Shown here: piece by piece, positions 18,078 to 28,136 of the stretch
Position numbering within the stretch: the first letter of the stretch is position 1
How the letters are laid out: each line of letters begins with the position of its first letter
Source of the DNA: Bacteroidota bacterium
GTDB taxonomy: Bacteria; Bacteroidota; Bacteroidia; B-17B0; Aurantibacillaceae
Length of the DNA: 64,000 nucleotides
Assembly (NCBI GenBank): GCA_016711805.1
Contig: JADJSH010000005.1
Coordinates: 62,001 to 126,000, forward strand
Direction: 5' to 3'
Notes under the pieces: model-generated
Seen by the model: the letters and a program-made list of their open reading frames with translations, nothing else
Databases searched by the model: none
What the model was told of the DNA's origin: nothing
Made by a program: the position numbers and the translations under genes

Positions 18078-21000
18078 ATGAAAAACTTTACAAAACTATT
18101 ATTTACTGCAGTTTGTTTAATGGGATTTCAATTTGCTGGAATTGCGCAAACAGATAATCATCATTTGCACAAAGATGCTAATGGCGGCAACATAGATAAG
18201 TTTTATTTGCCCCTTGAATACGATGCGGATTCGTTAGTGGGCTTTGATGAGGCTGCGGCTTTGGAGCAAGCAAAAATGAATTATTCTGAAGAGTGGATGC
18301 AAAAACGTTTTGTTGCAGTATTAAAGCGTAATTATATAGATTTTCATTATGGCTACCAAGTTGCAAAAGAGGCAGATCCAACAGTGCAAGCGCCATGTAC
18401 AAATCCTGGTTTTGAAACAGGAACATTAGCAGGTTGGACAGCATTACAAGGTTCTAATACCAATTCTCAAACAATGGCGGGATGTTGTGCTGCTGCTACA
18501 ACACAAGCGGTTATTGTTGGTCCTGGCGCTGATCCAAATGTACCCGCAGTTCAAATGGTACCTCCTGGTGGTGGTAATTTTGCGGTTCGATTGGGTCAAA
18601 CAGGTACGGGAGGTATGTCGTATCGTTTAAATCAAACATTTACTGTAACAGCAGCTAACTCAGTATTTATTTACAAGTATGCCGTTATTTTACAAGATGG
18701 AACTCATACTTGTGCAGAGCAACCTTTCTTTAATATTAAATTTGAAACGTGTAATAATGTCGTTATCCCTTGTGCGCAATTCCAGGCGTCGGCATTTGGT
18801 TCGGGCTGTAGTACTGGTGATCCAAGTTTTATTACAAGCGGAGCTTGGTTATATAAACCTTGGCAAACTCGTTCATTCGATTTATCTGCATATATAGGAC
18901 AATGCGTGAATATCGAATTTACGGTTGGAGGTTGTGTTGCTTCGCAAGGTGCGCATCCTGGATACGCTTATATTGATGCTTCTTGTGAGCCAATGACTTT
19001 AGAATTAAATGGAGTTGATATACCTGTTGGGCAAACAAACACTAATTTTTGTGCGGTTGGTAATAATACATTATGTGCGCCTCCGGGGTTCACTTCATAT
19101 ACATGGAATGGACCTGGAGTTACCGGTCAAACGTCACAATGTGTTAATGCCGCAGCAGTAGGTGCGTATTCAGTTACACTCGGAATGCAGGGGTCAAGTT
19201 GTCAGAGTCCTGTGTTATTTTCGAATTTCGTATTATCTCCGAAACCAATAGCCAATTTTAATTTTACAACAACAGCCTGTCAAAGTACTTTCACAGTGCC
19301 TTTTGCAGATGCATCTACTTTAAATGGAGGGCCGGCATTAACAAATTGGACATGGGATTTTAATAATGACGGTGTTCCTGATAATATCACACAAAATCCT
19401 ACGCACACATTTCCAGCACAAGGGACTTATAGTGTCGAGTTGAAAGTGTCTAATGGTGGTTGCTTAGATAGTATCGTCAAAGTCGTTTCCGTATCTCCAT
19501 CAATAGTTGCAAGCTTTACTAATACGAGCGGATGTTTAAATACTGCCACGAATTTTGGTGCAACGTCTACTCCAACTGCTGGGATTACCAGTCATGTTTG
19601 GGATTTTGGTGATGGTACTGCTAATGGTACAGGAGCAACTCCTTCTCACACGTATACAACCCCAGGTCCTAAAGTTGTTACATATACGGTAACAAATTCT
19701 TCAGGCTGTTTCAGTATTAATACCCAGACGATCAATGTATTTCCGAACCCCGTGATGGCGATTACTGCAAACACGGTGTGTTTGAACGTCCCAACGACGT
19801 TTGTCAATACGAGTACGGTATCGGCGCCAGCGACGATAAGTGCCTGGGCATGGGATTTTGAGAATAATGGTTCTGTAGATAATGCAACACAAACGCCCAC
19901 TAATACCTATACAACAGCAGGCACATTTTTAGCAGTATTAACGGCTACAACTAATAATGGCTGTGTCAATACAACGAGTGTTAATGTTAAAGTAAACCCA
20001 TTGCCAACGGCCACGTTTACACCAGGACCAGCCTGTTTAAATGCTAATGTGTTATTAAACAATACATCGAGTATAGCAGCACCCGATAATATTACAACTT
20101 CCACATGGAACTTTGGAGCAGGCGCCAATCCAGCAACGGGCACAGGAACTAATGTAACCCCTTTGGTTTATACAACAGCAGGCGTAAAAAATATTACCTT
20201 AAACTTAACCAGTAATAATAGCTGTACAGCAACGATTACACAAACCGTTGAGGTTTATGCACAGCCAGTAGCAAACTTTAGCACAACATCCGTGTGTCAA
20301 GGTACAGCAACTGCTTACACAGATTTATCGACTTTAACAGGCTCGATTACCGGATGGGCATGGGATTTTACCAATAATGGATCAGGAGATAACTTTACTA
20401 ATGCTCCAAGCAATTTATTTTCACCATCAGGCACTTATACAACAGGATTAATTGTGACCGATAATCATGGCTGTAGAGATACCATAACACTACCCGTAAA
20501 TGTATGGGGACATGCGATACCAGATTTCACACCAAACAACGTATGCTTTGGCACATCCAGCACTTTTAGTAATACAACTAACACTACTACCAATGCAAAC
20601 GTAGGCGGCACGCCAACATGGGGCTGGAACTTTGGAGACGGCTCAGCGCCAAATACCCTGCAAGATCCAACACATACATACACATCTACAACAATTACTT
20701 CGTATAGTGTAACCTTAACAGCAACCACCACCAATGGCTGTGTAGATAATATTACCAAAACAGTCATCGTTAATGTAATTCCAACAGCTACGTTTACGCC
20801 AGTAAACGCCTGTTTAAATACCAACGTTTTATTAAACAACGGCTCTACAGTACCATTACCAGATAATATTTCGAGTTATGTATGGAATTTTGGCACCGAC
20901 GCAGCACCAACGGCAACTAGTAATGTTCAAAATCCACCAATTTTAACCTACACAAGTAGTGGTGTAAAATTCATTACTTTAACTATTACAGCAAATACAA

Positions 21001-23180
21001 CTTGTTCGGCAAGTATTACACAAACAGTAACGGTTTACCCACAGCCAGTAGCTAACTTTAGTACAACATCCGTGTGTCAAGGTACAGCAACAGCTTATAC
21101 AGATATGTCAACCCCAACAGGTTCTATCACAGCTTGGGCATGGGATTTTACGAACAACGGTACACCAGATAATGTAACCAATGCACCAACTCATATCTAT
21201 CCAACTTCGGGAACATTTACCACAGGATTAATCGTAACCGATAATAATACTTGTAAAGACACGATTAAGTTAGCCGTAGATGTATGGGGACATACCATAC
21301 CAAACTTTACCCCAGACAAAGTATGTTTTGGAACGGCGAGTGTATTTACCAACTTAACGGATGAGACGACTAATCCAAATGTAGGATCAGGAACCACGTA
21401 TGTGTGGGATTTTGCAGATACAAGTCCAACTACTACGATAGTTAACCCAACGCACACATATACTTTAGGTGGCAATGCCAACGCAACGTATAGTGTCATC
21501 TTAACTGCAACATCTTTACATAACTGTGTGGACGTTATCACAAAACCAGTAAGTGTGTATGCTATACCAACAGCGTCCTTTACATCTGATTCGGTATGTT
21601 TAGGAAGTCTATCACATTTAACAGATGCTAGTGCAGGTAACGGTAATGCGATTAACGCGTATATGTGGGATTATTTAAGCGATGGCACTGTAGATGTAAC
21701 AGGCGTAGCCAATCCAAACTTTGTGTTCCCAGCCTTTGGTAATAATAATGTAAGTTATACAGTATCTACTTCACCAGTTGTAGGTTTAGTATGTAGTAAT
21801 ATGACCAACACGATTCAGGTGTGGGTAAATCCAATCCCTCAACCCGACTTTACGTTTGTCAATAATTGTATTAACGCACAGCCTAATACTTTCAACGGAA
21901 GTTCAAGTATGATTGCTATAGGTACAAACACAGCCTTTGTATGGGCTTATGGCGATGGCGCTGTATCCACACCAACATCGGCATCCACCTCTACACACAC
22001 TTATGCAGCAGCGGGAGTTTATAATACGACATTAACCTTAACTTCAAACAAAGGCTGCCAAAACACCATTGTTAAAGCAGTAGAAGTGTATGAAAAACCA
22101 AAGATGTTAATCACTAATTCAACACCATGTGATCAATCAGCAATGACTTTTAGTGCAACGCAACAGGCAAATAGTGGAACAGTCACAAATTGGTATTGGG
22201 ATTTTAATAATAGTATCACGAGTGTAGAAGGCACAGGACAAAATACGAGCTTTACATTTGCAGGCCCAGGAGATTATACAATTCATTTAGTATCAGAGAC
22301 TAACCATGGTTGTAGAGATACCGTTGAGCAATTTGTATATGTAAATTATTTACCACAACCAGATTTCACGGTAAATGATCCAGATGGCTGCCCTAAGCAT
22401 TGTGTAACGTTTACTGATATGACACCAGCAATACCAGGGCCAGCAACTTTAGCAAACTGGACATGGACTTTAGGTGATGGCAGTAATCCAGTAGTTAATA
22501 CGACAAATGGAATAGTGGAGCATTGCTATATTAATAATAGCAGCAGTCAGTTGGCTCAGTATAGTGTTCAATTAATGGTAACTACTAGTGCTGGTTGTAC
22601 TGTAACAGTAACCAAATCAAATTATATTACTGTGTTCCCTAAACCAATAGCTAATTACACGGCTAATCCAAATCCAAGTAATGTAACTGAGCCATTGGTA
22701 TTCTTTACAAATCAATCGATTGATTACACAAAATGGTGGTGGATGTTTGGAGATGGAAGTCCATTAGATTCGATAAATGTAGATCCAGAGCATTTTTATA
22801 GTGATGCTACGGCACAGACATATTATTCGGTGTTATTGGTAGCCAATCAATATGGTTGTTTAGATACGGCGTATTTACCAGTAGAGATTGGCCCTGAGTT
22901 TACGTTTTATATACCAAATGCCTTTACACCAACTAATGATGATGGCATCAACGATTACTTTAATGGAACAGGTATTGGTATTGAGAAATATGAGATGTGG
23001 GTATATGATAGATGGGGAGAGCGAGTGTTTTACACGGATGATATCAAGAAAGGATGGGATGGAAGAGTACAAGGCAAATCAAAAGAGGGTAAACAAGATG
23101 TATACACTTGGAAGGTTAAACTCACAGATGTACTCGGTAAAAAACATGATTACATAGGGCACGTCACATTACTTAAATAA
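18078..23180 (+). CDS. Giant PKD-repeat protein with T9SS type B C-terminal domain
   Basis: A 1700-residue secreted protein, probably attached to or released from the cell surface. It has a signal peptide (MKNFTKLLFTAVCLMGFQFAG, cut after IAQ); a lectin/jelly-roll-like region to about residue 330 (CTNPGFETGTLAGWT); then about fifteen PKD-type Ig repeats with WDFGDG or WDFNNDG cores and TPSHTY-like ends. Last comes a gliding-motility-associated C-terminal domain (type B sorting) with FYIPNAFTPTNDDGINDYF, YDRWGERVFYTDD and GWDGRVQGK. T9SS recognises such domains. The function is likely adhesion or matrix; no catalytic domain is visible. The last base of the gene touches a strong terminator. Tandem internal duplication is described separately. 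Confidence 0.9.
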   Translation: MKNFTKLLFTAVCLMGFQFAGIAQTDNHHLHKDANGGNIDKFYLPLEYDADSLVGFDEAAALEQAKMNYSEEWMQKRFVAVLKRNYIDFHYGYQVAKEADPTVQAPCTNPGFETGTLAGWTALQGSNTNSQTMAGCCAAATTQAVIVGPGADPNVPAVQMVPPGGGNFAVRLGQTGTGGMSYRLNQTFTVTAANSVFIYKYAVILQDGTHTCAEQPFFNIKFETCNNVVIPCAQFQASAFGSGCSTGDPSFITSGAWLYKPWQTRSFDLSAYIGQCVNIEFTVGGCVASQGAHPGYAYIDASCEPMTLELNGVDIPVGQTNTNFCAVGNNTLCAPPGFTSYTWNGPGVTGQTSQCVNAAAVGAYSVTLGMQGSSCQSPVLFSNFVLSPKPIANFNFTTTACQSTFTVPFADASTLNGGPALTNWTWDFNNDGVPDNITQNPTHTFPAQGTYSVELKVSNGGCLDSIVKVVSVSPSIVASFTNTSGCLNTATNFGATSTPTAGITSHVWDFGDGTANGTGATPSHTYTTPGPKVVTYTVTNSSGCFSINTQTINVFPNPVMAITANTVCLNVPTTFVNTSTVSAPATISAWAWDFENNGSVDNATQTPTNTYTTAGTFLAVLTATTNNGCVNTTSVNVKVNPLPTATFTPGPACLNANVLLNNTSSIAAPDNITTSTWNFGAGANPATGTGTNVTPLVYTTAGVKNITLNLTSNNSCTATITQTVEVYAQPVANFSTTSVCQGTATAYTDLSTLTGSITGWAWDFTNNGSGDNFTNAPSNLFSPSGTYTTGLIVTDNHGCRDTITLPVNVWGHAIPDFTPNNVCFGTSSTFSNTTNTTTNANVGGTPTWGWNFGDGSAPNTLQDPTHTYTSTTITSYSVTLTATTTNGCVDNITKTVIVNVIPTATFTPVNACLNTNVLLNNGSTVPLPDNISSYVWNFGTDAAPTATSNVQNPPILTYTSSGVKFITLTITANTTCSASITQTVTVYPQPVANFSTTSVCQGTATAYTDMSTPTGSITAWAWDFTNNGTPDNVTNAPTHIYPTSGTFTTGLIVTDNNTCKDTIKLAVDVWGHTIPNFTPDKVCFGTASVFTNLTDETTNPNVGSGTTYVWDFADTSPTTTIVNPTHTYTLGGNANATYSVILTATSLHNCVDVITKPVSVYAIPTASFTSDSVCLGSLSHLTDASAGNGNAINAYMWDYLSDGTVDVTGVANPNFVFPAFGNNNVSYTVSTSPVVGLVCSNMTNTIQVWVNPIPQPDFTFVNNCINAQPNTFNGSSSMIAIGTNTAFVWAYGDGAVSTPTSASTSTHTYAAAGVYNTTLTLTSNKGCQNTIVKAVEVYEKPKMLITNSTPCDQSAMTFSATQQANSGTVTNWYWDFNNSITSVEGTGQNTSFTFAGPGDYTIHLVSETNHGCRDTVEQFVYVNYLPQPDFTVNDPDGCPKHCVTFTDMTPAIPGPATLANWTWTLGDGSNPVVNTTNGIVEHCYINNSSSQLAQYSVQLMVTTSAGCTVTVTKSNYITVFPKPIANYTANPNPSNVTEPLVFFTNQSIDYTKWWWMFGDGSPLDSINVDPEHFYSDATAQTYYSVLLVANQYGCLDTAYLPVEIGPEFTFYIPNAFTPTNDDGINDYFNGTGIGIEKYEMWVYDRWGERVFYTDDIKKGWDGRVQGKSKEGKQDVYTWKVKLTDVLGKKHDYIGHVTLLK
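20000..21559 (+). repeat. Two tandem 780-bp units inside the PKD gene
   Basis: The sequence repeats with an exact offset of 780 bp (260 codons, about three PKD domains). Examples are 20262-20330 against 21042-21110, with long identical runs such as CATCCGTGTGTCAAGGTACA, and 20511-20560 against 21291-21340. Identity is high in parts and lower in others, so this is a recent or gene-converted in-frame duplication. The borders given are approximate. Confidence 0.75.
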
Positions 23181-23210
23181 AAAAATCCCCGAAGAAATTC
23201 GGGGATTTTT
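23181..23210. terminator. Bidirectional intrinsic terminator
   Basis: A perfect 13-bp stem (AAAAATCCCCGAA at 23181-23193 and TTCGGGGATTTTT at 23198-23210) with a GAAA tetraloop, and T or A runs on both sides. It sits directly after the PKD gene stop and before the end of the convergent phosphoribosyltransferase gene, so it serves both. Confidence 0.92.
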
Positions 23211-23234
23211 TTTGAATATTATATTGAAAATTAT

Positions 23235-23738
23235 TTAAACCAAATAAACGGCTTCTTTTCCTTTTTTAGAAAAGTCAGTATCTATTCTTTCTTGAAGTGT
23301 AGTTGATAAGGAAAGTCCCACAAAATCAGCTTTTACAGGAAAACGGGTATGGCTTCGGTCAACTAAAATTAATGTATTTAATTGCTTAACTGGTTTATTT
23401 AAAAATAACTTAACGGCGTAAATTAAAGTCTTTCCGCTATTTAAAACATCATCCACTAAAATCACCGATTTGTTTTCAAAATCTTTTTCTGTAAAATCAA
23501 TTTTTGGTTCGGTAGACCATGGATTTTCTTTATCCATTTTTATTTTTCCTAATTTAGTTTTAATGGTGGAAATGGAATTTAAAATAGCAACAATGCGCTC
23601 AGCTACTTTGTAACCATTGCCTTCAATGCCAACAATTAATAACTCCTTTTCTTTAAAGTTATTCTCGTACACCTGATAAGCCATACGATTTAATTTTTGA
23701 TTGATTTGTACTGAATCTAAAATCTTAGTTTTTTCCAT
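23235..23738 (-). CDS. Phosphoribosyltransferase, PyrR-like
   Basis: A 167-residue type I phosphoribosyltransferase. The PRPP-binding loop is SVILVDDVLNSGKTL near residues 90-105, and the end of the protein (VDRSHTRFPVKADFVGLSL) matches the PyrR layout RxHxxxPxxADYVG. It may be a uracil phosphoribosyltransferase or a purine/pyrimidine salvage enzyme; RNA-binding regulation as in Bacillus PyrR is not shown, and no pyr genes are near. The ATG at 23736-23738 is preferred; a TTG two codons upstream is part of a TAGATTTG promoter-like box, so it is unlikely to be translated. Confidence 0.82.
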   Translation of the reverse strand: MEKTKILDSVQINQKLNRMAYQVYENNFKEKELLIVGIEGNGYKVAERIVAILNSISTIKTKLGKIKMDKENPWSTEPKIDFTEKDFENKSVILVDDVLNSGKTLIYAVKLFLNKPVKQLNTLILVDRSHTRFPVKADFVGLSLSTTLQERIDTDFSKKGKEAVYLV

Positions 23739-23746
23739 ATACAAAT

Positions 23747-23754
23747 CTAATTTA
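23747..23754 (-). promoter_or_regulatory. Promoter -7 box of the phosphoribosyltransferase gene
   Basis: On the minus strand TAGATTTG matches the Bacteroidota -7 consensus TAnnTTTG and is followed by TATA, exactly as the box of the divergent gene. It ends 8 bp before the ATG, so the transcript would be nearly leaderless. No clear TTG -33 box is present. Confidence 0.45.
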
Positions 23755-23822
23755 TTTTCAATAATTAGAAGCCTTTGATAATATTAAATTAATCAAAAAT
23801 TATTACGGCTTAAATTAAACAT

Positions 23823-23847
23823 AAACGGTAATTACCGTTTCGCGAAA
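23823..23847. promoter_or_regulatory. Overlapping palindromes, candidate operator
   Basis: An 18-bp perfect palindrome, AAACGGTAATTACCGTTT (23823-23840), overlaps a 10-bp one, TTTCGCGAAA (23838-23847). They end 5 bp before the -7 box TAGATTTG of the exoprotein gene, the place for a repressor or a -33-replacing activator. The palindrome is inferred to be a dimer binding site; the protein is unknown. Confidence 0.6.
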
Positions 23848-23852
23848 ATTAA

Positions 23853-23860
23853 TAGATTTG
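23853..23860 (+). promoter_or_regulatory. Promoter -7 box of the exoprotein gene
   Basis: TAGATTTG fits TAnnTTTG and lies 19 bp before the ATG at 23880. The expected TTG around 19 bp upstream is absent; the palindrome at 23823-23840 takes its place, which suggests regulated use. Confidence 0.55.
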
Positions 23861-23879
23861 TATAACTAAAACTTAACAA

Positions 23880-26800
23880 ATGAAGCTTTCTTCTAATTTC
23901 TTATTTGCTGTCGCATTAACTAGCACAGTTGCTATTAACGCGCAAAAATCAACAAATACTAAAGATTCAAAACCTGAGCAAAAAGATGCATTAAATAAAG
24001 CGGAAACGTATTCAGCTTTATCATTTCGTTCTTTAGGTCCTGCTGTAACATCTGGAAGAGTAGGTGATATCGCCGTTAATCCAAATAATAAAAATCAATG
24101 GTACGTTGTTGCTGCTGCTGGAGGGGTTTTTAAAACCGATAATGCAGGTGTTTCTTTTTACCCAATTTTTGATAATCAAAATTCATACTCTATTGGTTGT
24201 ATTACCATTGATCCTAGTAATTCAAATGTATTATGGGTAGGCACTGGCGAAAATAATAATCAACGTGCGGTTGGTTATGGAGATGGTGTTTACAAAAGTG
24301 AGGATGGCGGAAAAACATGGAAAAATATGGGCTTAGAGAAATCAGAGCACATTGGAAGAATCTCAGTTGACCCAACAAATTCTGATATAGTTTATGTAGC
24401 GGCTTACGGACCATTATGGAGCGCTGGTGGTGAGCGTGGTATTTATAAAACTACCGATGGAGGGAAAACTTGGAAACAAACATTAATGGTGAGCGAACAT
24501 ACAGGCTTTAACGATGTGTTAGTTGATACTAAACATCCTAATATTGTTTATGCTGCTGCTCATCAACGTCGCCGTCATGAATATACATATATTAGCGGAG
24601 GACCAGAAAGTGCTATTTATAAAAGTACAGATTATGGTGTAACGTGGAATAAACTAACTAATGGTTTACCAAGTGGAGATGTTGGAAGAATTGGGTTAGC
24701 CATTTCTCCTGCTAATACAGATTTTATTTATGCCATTATTGAAGCTGCAGAAGGTAAGGGATTTTATAAAAGTACAAACCGTGGAGCTAGTTGGGAAAAA
24801 CAAAATGATTGGTCAACGGCAGGAAATTACTATCAAGAAATTGTTGCCGATCCAAAAGACGAAAACAAAGTATATAGTTTAGATACCTGGGCTCAAGTAA
24901 CCACTGACGGAGGTAAAACATTTAAGCCAGTTGGCGAAAAAAATAAACATGTGGATAATCATGCTTTATATATTGATCCAAGAAATACAGGACATTTAAT
25001 CATGGGTTGCGATGGTGGTTTATATGAAAGTATGGATGGTGCTAAAACTTGGCGCTTTTGCTCTAACTTACCTATCACACAATTTTACAGAGTATGTGTA
25101 GATAATAGTAAACCATTTTATTATGTATATGGTGGAACGCAAGATAACAATACCTTAGGTGGACCAAACAGAACGATTAGTGCGAGTGGAATCACTAATG
25201 CGGATTGGTTTGTTACAGTGGGTGGTGATGGTTTTCAATCGCGTGTTGATCCAACGGAACCAAATATTGTTTACAGCCAATGGCAATACGGTGGCTTAGT
25301 ACGTTTTGATAGAAAAAATGGAGAAGCTATTGATATTAAGCCTATGGAAAAAAATGGTGAGCCTGCTTACCGTTTCAATTGGGATGCGCCTTTAATCATC
25401 AGCAAATTTGACAACAAACGTATTTATTTTGCTGCCAATAAATTATTTAGAAGTGACGACAGAGGAAATTCATGGAAAGTGATTAGCCCAGATTTATCAG
25501 CTGGAATCGATAGAAATAAATTACCAGTGATGGGTAAAGTATGGAGCATGGATGCTGTTGCAAAAAATCAATCCACTTCTATTTACGGAAATATTACCGC
25601 TTTATCTGAATCACCATTAAACGAAAAATTATTAGTAGTTGGTACAGATGATGGATTAATTCAAGTGTCAGATAATGGTGGCGCTAGTTGGTTAAAAGTA
25701 TCAACCTTTGTAGGCGTTCCAAATCAAGTATTATTGCAAAATGTGTTGGCTTCTCGCCATGATGAAAATGTGATGTATGCGTGTTTTAATAATCACCGTA
25801 ATGGCGATTTTAAACCGTACTTAATGAAGAGTGCAGATAAAGGAAAAACATGGACAAGCATTAATGGAAATTTACCAGCACGCGGCTCGGTGTATTGCAT
25901 TACCGAAGATTATAAAAATAAAAATGTATTGTTTTGTGGAACAGAGTTTGGTTTTTATTTTAGTATAGATGGAGGGAAAAATTGGATGGAGTTAACTGGT
26001 GGTTTACCTCAATCTATTTGCGTGAGAGATATTGCTATTCAGGAACAAGAAAATGATATTGTAATCGCTACGTTTGGTAGAGGTTTTTATATTATAGATG
26101 ATTACTCTGTTTTACAAACGATTAAAAAAGAAGATCTAGAAAAGAAAGCAACCATTTTTCCAATCATGGATGGGTTAGTATTTAATCAATCTCAACCATA
26201 TGGACATAAAGGTAAATCGTTTCAAGGTGAATCATTTTATGTAGCAGAGAATCCACCAATCGGTGCAACTATTAGGTATTATGTAAAAGATGATTATAAA
26301 TCATTAAAAGATAAACGTAAAGAATTAGAGAGAGAAAAGATTAAAAATAATCAAGCCATTGCTTATCCTTCAAAAGATAGTATGCGTTTAGAAGATAATG
26401 AAGAAGCACCGTATGTGTTATTAGTAATAACAGATGAGCAAGGAAATGAAATTAGAAAATTAAAACAATCAGCTACTAAAGGCATGAAGCAGGTTGTGTG
26501 GGACGGTAGATTAGAATTAACCTCTCCAGTTTCTTTTTACACGCCTGATCCAAATAATCCATACGAAAGTGATGATTTAGGCCCTGTTGCTTTACCTGGA
26601 AAGTATAATGCACAATTAGTAAAAGTAGAAAATGGTGTTTTAGAAAATTTATCGGATAAGATGAGTTTTAATATAGCAACCTTATCTAATTCAACATTGC
26701 CAGAAACTGATAAAGCAAAATTAGCATCTGCTAATAAATCATTGGGCGAATTTAGAAGAGTAGTATTAGGCACTAATCAATTTATAGGTAGTATGAATGA

Positions 26801-27182
26801 GCGTATTAAATTTTTAAAAGCAGGTATTCAAAAAGGACCATCAACTAGTATGTCTTTTATGGCTGATCTAAAATCAATTGAAAAGCAAATGAAGGACGCT
26901 GAAATGGCAATGCATGGTGATAGAAGTATAGAGAGAAGAGAATTTGAAGCACTTTCCGGTATTGTGGGTTCAGTAGAAACGATTGTTGGTGGCACATGGA
27001 ATCAATCATTAGGAATGACAGGTACTTTTGAAGAAAAGTTAGCGGAGATAAAACCTAAATTTAAAACAGTGTATGATTCAGTAATTGATTTGAATACAAA
27101 ATTGACGGCGCTTGAAAATAAATTAGAGGAATTAAAATTACCGTCAACGCCAGGTAGATTGCCTAAGTGGAATGGTCAGTAA
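23880..27182 (+). CDS. Secreted sortilin/BNR-repeat beta-propeller protein
   Basis: A 1100-residue exported protein with signal peptide (MKLSSNFLFAVALTSTVAINA, cut before QK). Residues from about 50 to 740 carry many BNR/Asp-box units such as SEDGGKTWKN, TTDGGKTWKQ, STDYGVTWNKL and SADKGKTWTS, giving one or two VPS10/sortilin-type propellers. A region from about residue 840 (YVLLVITDEQGNEIRKLKQ, VWDGR) looks like a FlgD-type Ig fold, and a helical tail follows. Family members are often labelled glycosyl hydrolase, but I see no catalytic motif. No T9SS domain is visible at the end. It is transcribed from a palindrome-bearing promoter and ends 2 bp before a convergent hydrolase gene. Confidence 0.85.
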   Translation: MKLSSNFLFAVALTSTVAINAQKSTNTKDSKPEQKDALNKAETYSALSFRSLGPAVTSGRVGDIAVNPNNKNQWYVVAAAGGVFKTDNAGVSFYPIFDNQNSYSIGCITIDPSNSNVLWVGTGENNNQRAVGYGDGVYKSEDGGKTWKNMGLEKSEHIGRISVDPTNSDIVYVAAYGPLWSAGGERGIYKTTDGGKTWKQTLMVSEHTGFNDVLVDTKHPNIVYAAAHQRRRHEYTYISGGPESAIYKSTDYGVTWNKLTNGLPSGDVGRIGLAISPANTDFIYAIIEAAEGKGFYKSTNRGASWEKQNDWSTAGNYYQEIVADPKDENKVYSLDTWAQVTTDGGKTFKPVGEKNKHVDNHALYIDPRNTGHLIMGCDGGLYESMDGAKTWRFCSNLPITQFYRVCVDNSKPFYYVYGGTQDNNTLGGPNRTISASGITNADWFVTVGGDGFQSRVDPTEPNIVYSQWQYGGLVRFDRKNGEAIDIKPMEKNGEPAYRFNWDAPLIISKFDNKRIYFAANKLFRSDDRGNSWKVISPDLSAGIDRNKLPVMGKVWSMDAVAKNQSTSIYGNITALSESPLNEKLLVVGTDDGLIQVSDNGGASWLKVSTFVGVPNQVLLQNVLASRHDENVMYACFNNHRNGDFKPYLMKSADKGKTWTSINGNLPARGSVYCITEDYKNKNVLFCGTEFGFYFSIDGGKNWMELTGGLPQSICVRDIAIQEQENDIVIATFGRGFYIIDDYSVLQTIKKEDLEKKATIFPIMDGLVFNQSQPYGHKGKSFQGESFYVAENPPIGATIRYYVKDDYKSLKDKRKELEREKIKNNQAIAYPSKDSMRLEDNEEAPYVLLVITDEQGNEIRKLKQSATKGMKQVVWDGRLELTSPVSFYTPDPNNPYESDDLGPVALPGKYNAQLVKVENGVLENLSDKMSFNIATLSNSTLPETDKAKLASANKSLGEFRRVVLGTNQFIGSMNERIKFLKAGIQKGPSTSMSFMADLKSIEKQMKDAEMAMHGDRSIERREFEALSGIVGSVETIVGGTWNQSLGMTGTFEEKLAEIKPKFKTVYDSVIDLNTKLTALENKLEELKLPSTPGRLPKWNGQ

Positions 27183-27184
27183 TT

Positions 27185-28135
27185 TTATTTTAAGAAATTT
27201 ATTATTGCTTGATTCACTTTTTTACTTTCTCTAAAGTGAGCATCATGCTTTGCTTTAGGGAAAATTAATAATTGAGTGGTGTTTGGAAAAGCCTTGTGTA
27301 AATTATTTCCCACAGAAACAGGAACGGCTCCATCTTTTTCGCCCCAAATCAACAAAGTAGGAGTTTTGTCGATGTTGTAGTTATAACCTTGATAAATAGA
27401 TTGACGTTCAAATAAATAATCCATTTGCGCATCTCTTATCGTTTTTGTAGGCATAAAAAAGTGAGTAATTATTTTACGTTTTAATTTTTTTGTTGCTGGA
27501 AAGTCTCTCGACATTACGGCTTTTTTCATGCCATCAAAATCTGAAATAGTGGGAGGAACAATTACGTTTTTAATTGTTTTTACGCCCACTAAATTCGCCA
27601 AGCTATCCGCTAGTTGTCCCGAATAAAATTTTACTGGCCCATCAATAATAATTAATTTAATAATATCCTCATGATGTAATTGATTATACATAGCCGCAGT
27701 TAAGCCACCATAGCTAAATCCCATTACGTTTATTTTTGAGGTGACACCTAATTTTACTAATGCTTCATGAATTTGTTCTACTTGTAATTCTATCGAATAA
27801 TTATTGGAAGCAGAAGTGCTTTCCCCAAAATAAATTAAATCTGGTAATATTAAATTAAAGTGTTTGGATAATTCCTTTACTTGACTTCCCCAATTGGTTC
27901 GAGCATTAGCGCCCATGCCATGCAACATTAATAAATAAGGCTTTGTATTATTTTTGCTGTAATGAAGATGTATGACCGCATTACTTGTATTAATAAGCGT
28001 ATCACCTTTTACATACTTATGAATGTTTTTTGTAGCGTATTTATCCTGCCAACGAAACATGGCAGGTATTTTAGTTTGAGATACTAGTGAGAAAAAAGAA
28101 AAAATGAATAATATAATAGGTACAGATTTTTTCAT
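27185..28135 (-). CDS. Exported alpha/beta hydrolase
   Basis: A 316-residue protein with a signal peptide (MKKSVPIILFIFSFFSLVS). The oxyanion region is MLHGMGANARTNW near residue 72, the nucleophile is S141 in GFSYGGL, the acid is probably D268 in WGEKDGAVPV and the histidine is H297 in AKHDAHF, so the triad is complete. The substrate is unknown; an ester or lipid in the periplasm is likely. The start is 1 bp from the end of the upstream gene at 28137, so the genes 30168-27185 form one minus-strand run. Confidence 0.85.
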   Translation of the reverse strand: MKKSVPIILFIFSFFSLVSQTKIPAMFRWQDKYATKNIHKYVKGDTLINTSNAVIHLHYSKNNTKPYLLMLHGMGANARTNWGSQVKELSKHFNLILPDLIYFGESTSASNNYSIELQVEQIHEALVKLGVTSKINVMGFSYGGLTAAMYNQLHHEDIIKLIIIDGPVKFYSGQLADSLANLVGVKTIKNVIVPPTISDFDGMKKAVMSRDFPATKKLKRKIITHFFMPTKTIRDAQMDYLFERQSIYQGYNYNIDKTPTLLIWGEKDGAVPVSVGNNLHKAFPNTTQLLIFPKAKHDAHFRESKKVNQAIINFLK

Positions 28136-28136
28136 T

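Noticed and set aside
18178..21541. Many long open frames on the minus strand and in other frames within the PKD gene
   Set aside because: They are by-products of the repetitive, Thr/Asn-rich coding sequence; they lack start context and family features, and they overlap a clear gene.
20000..21559. Regular direct repeats that could suggest a CRISPR array
   Set aside because: The period is 780 bp, in frame and made of PKD domains; there is no short repeat-spacer pattern and no cas gene.
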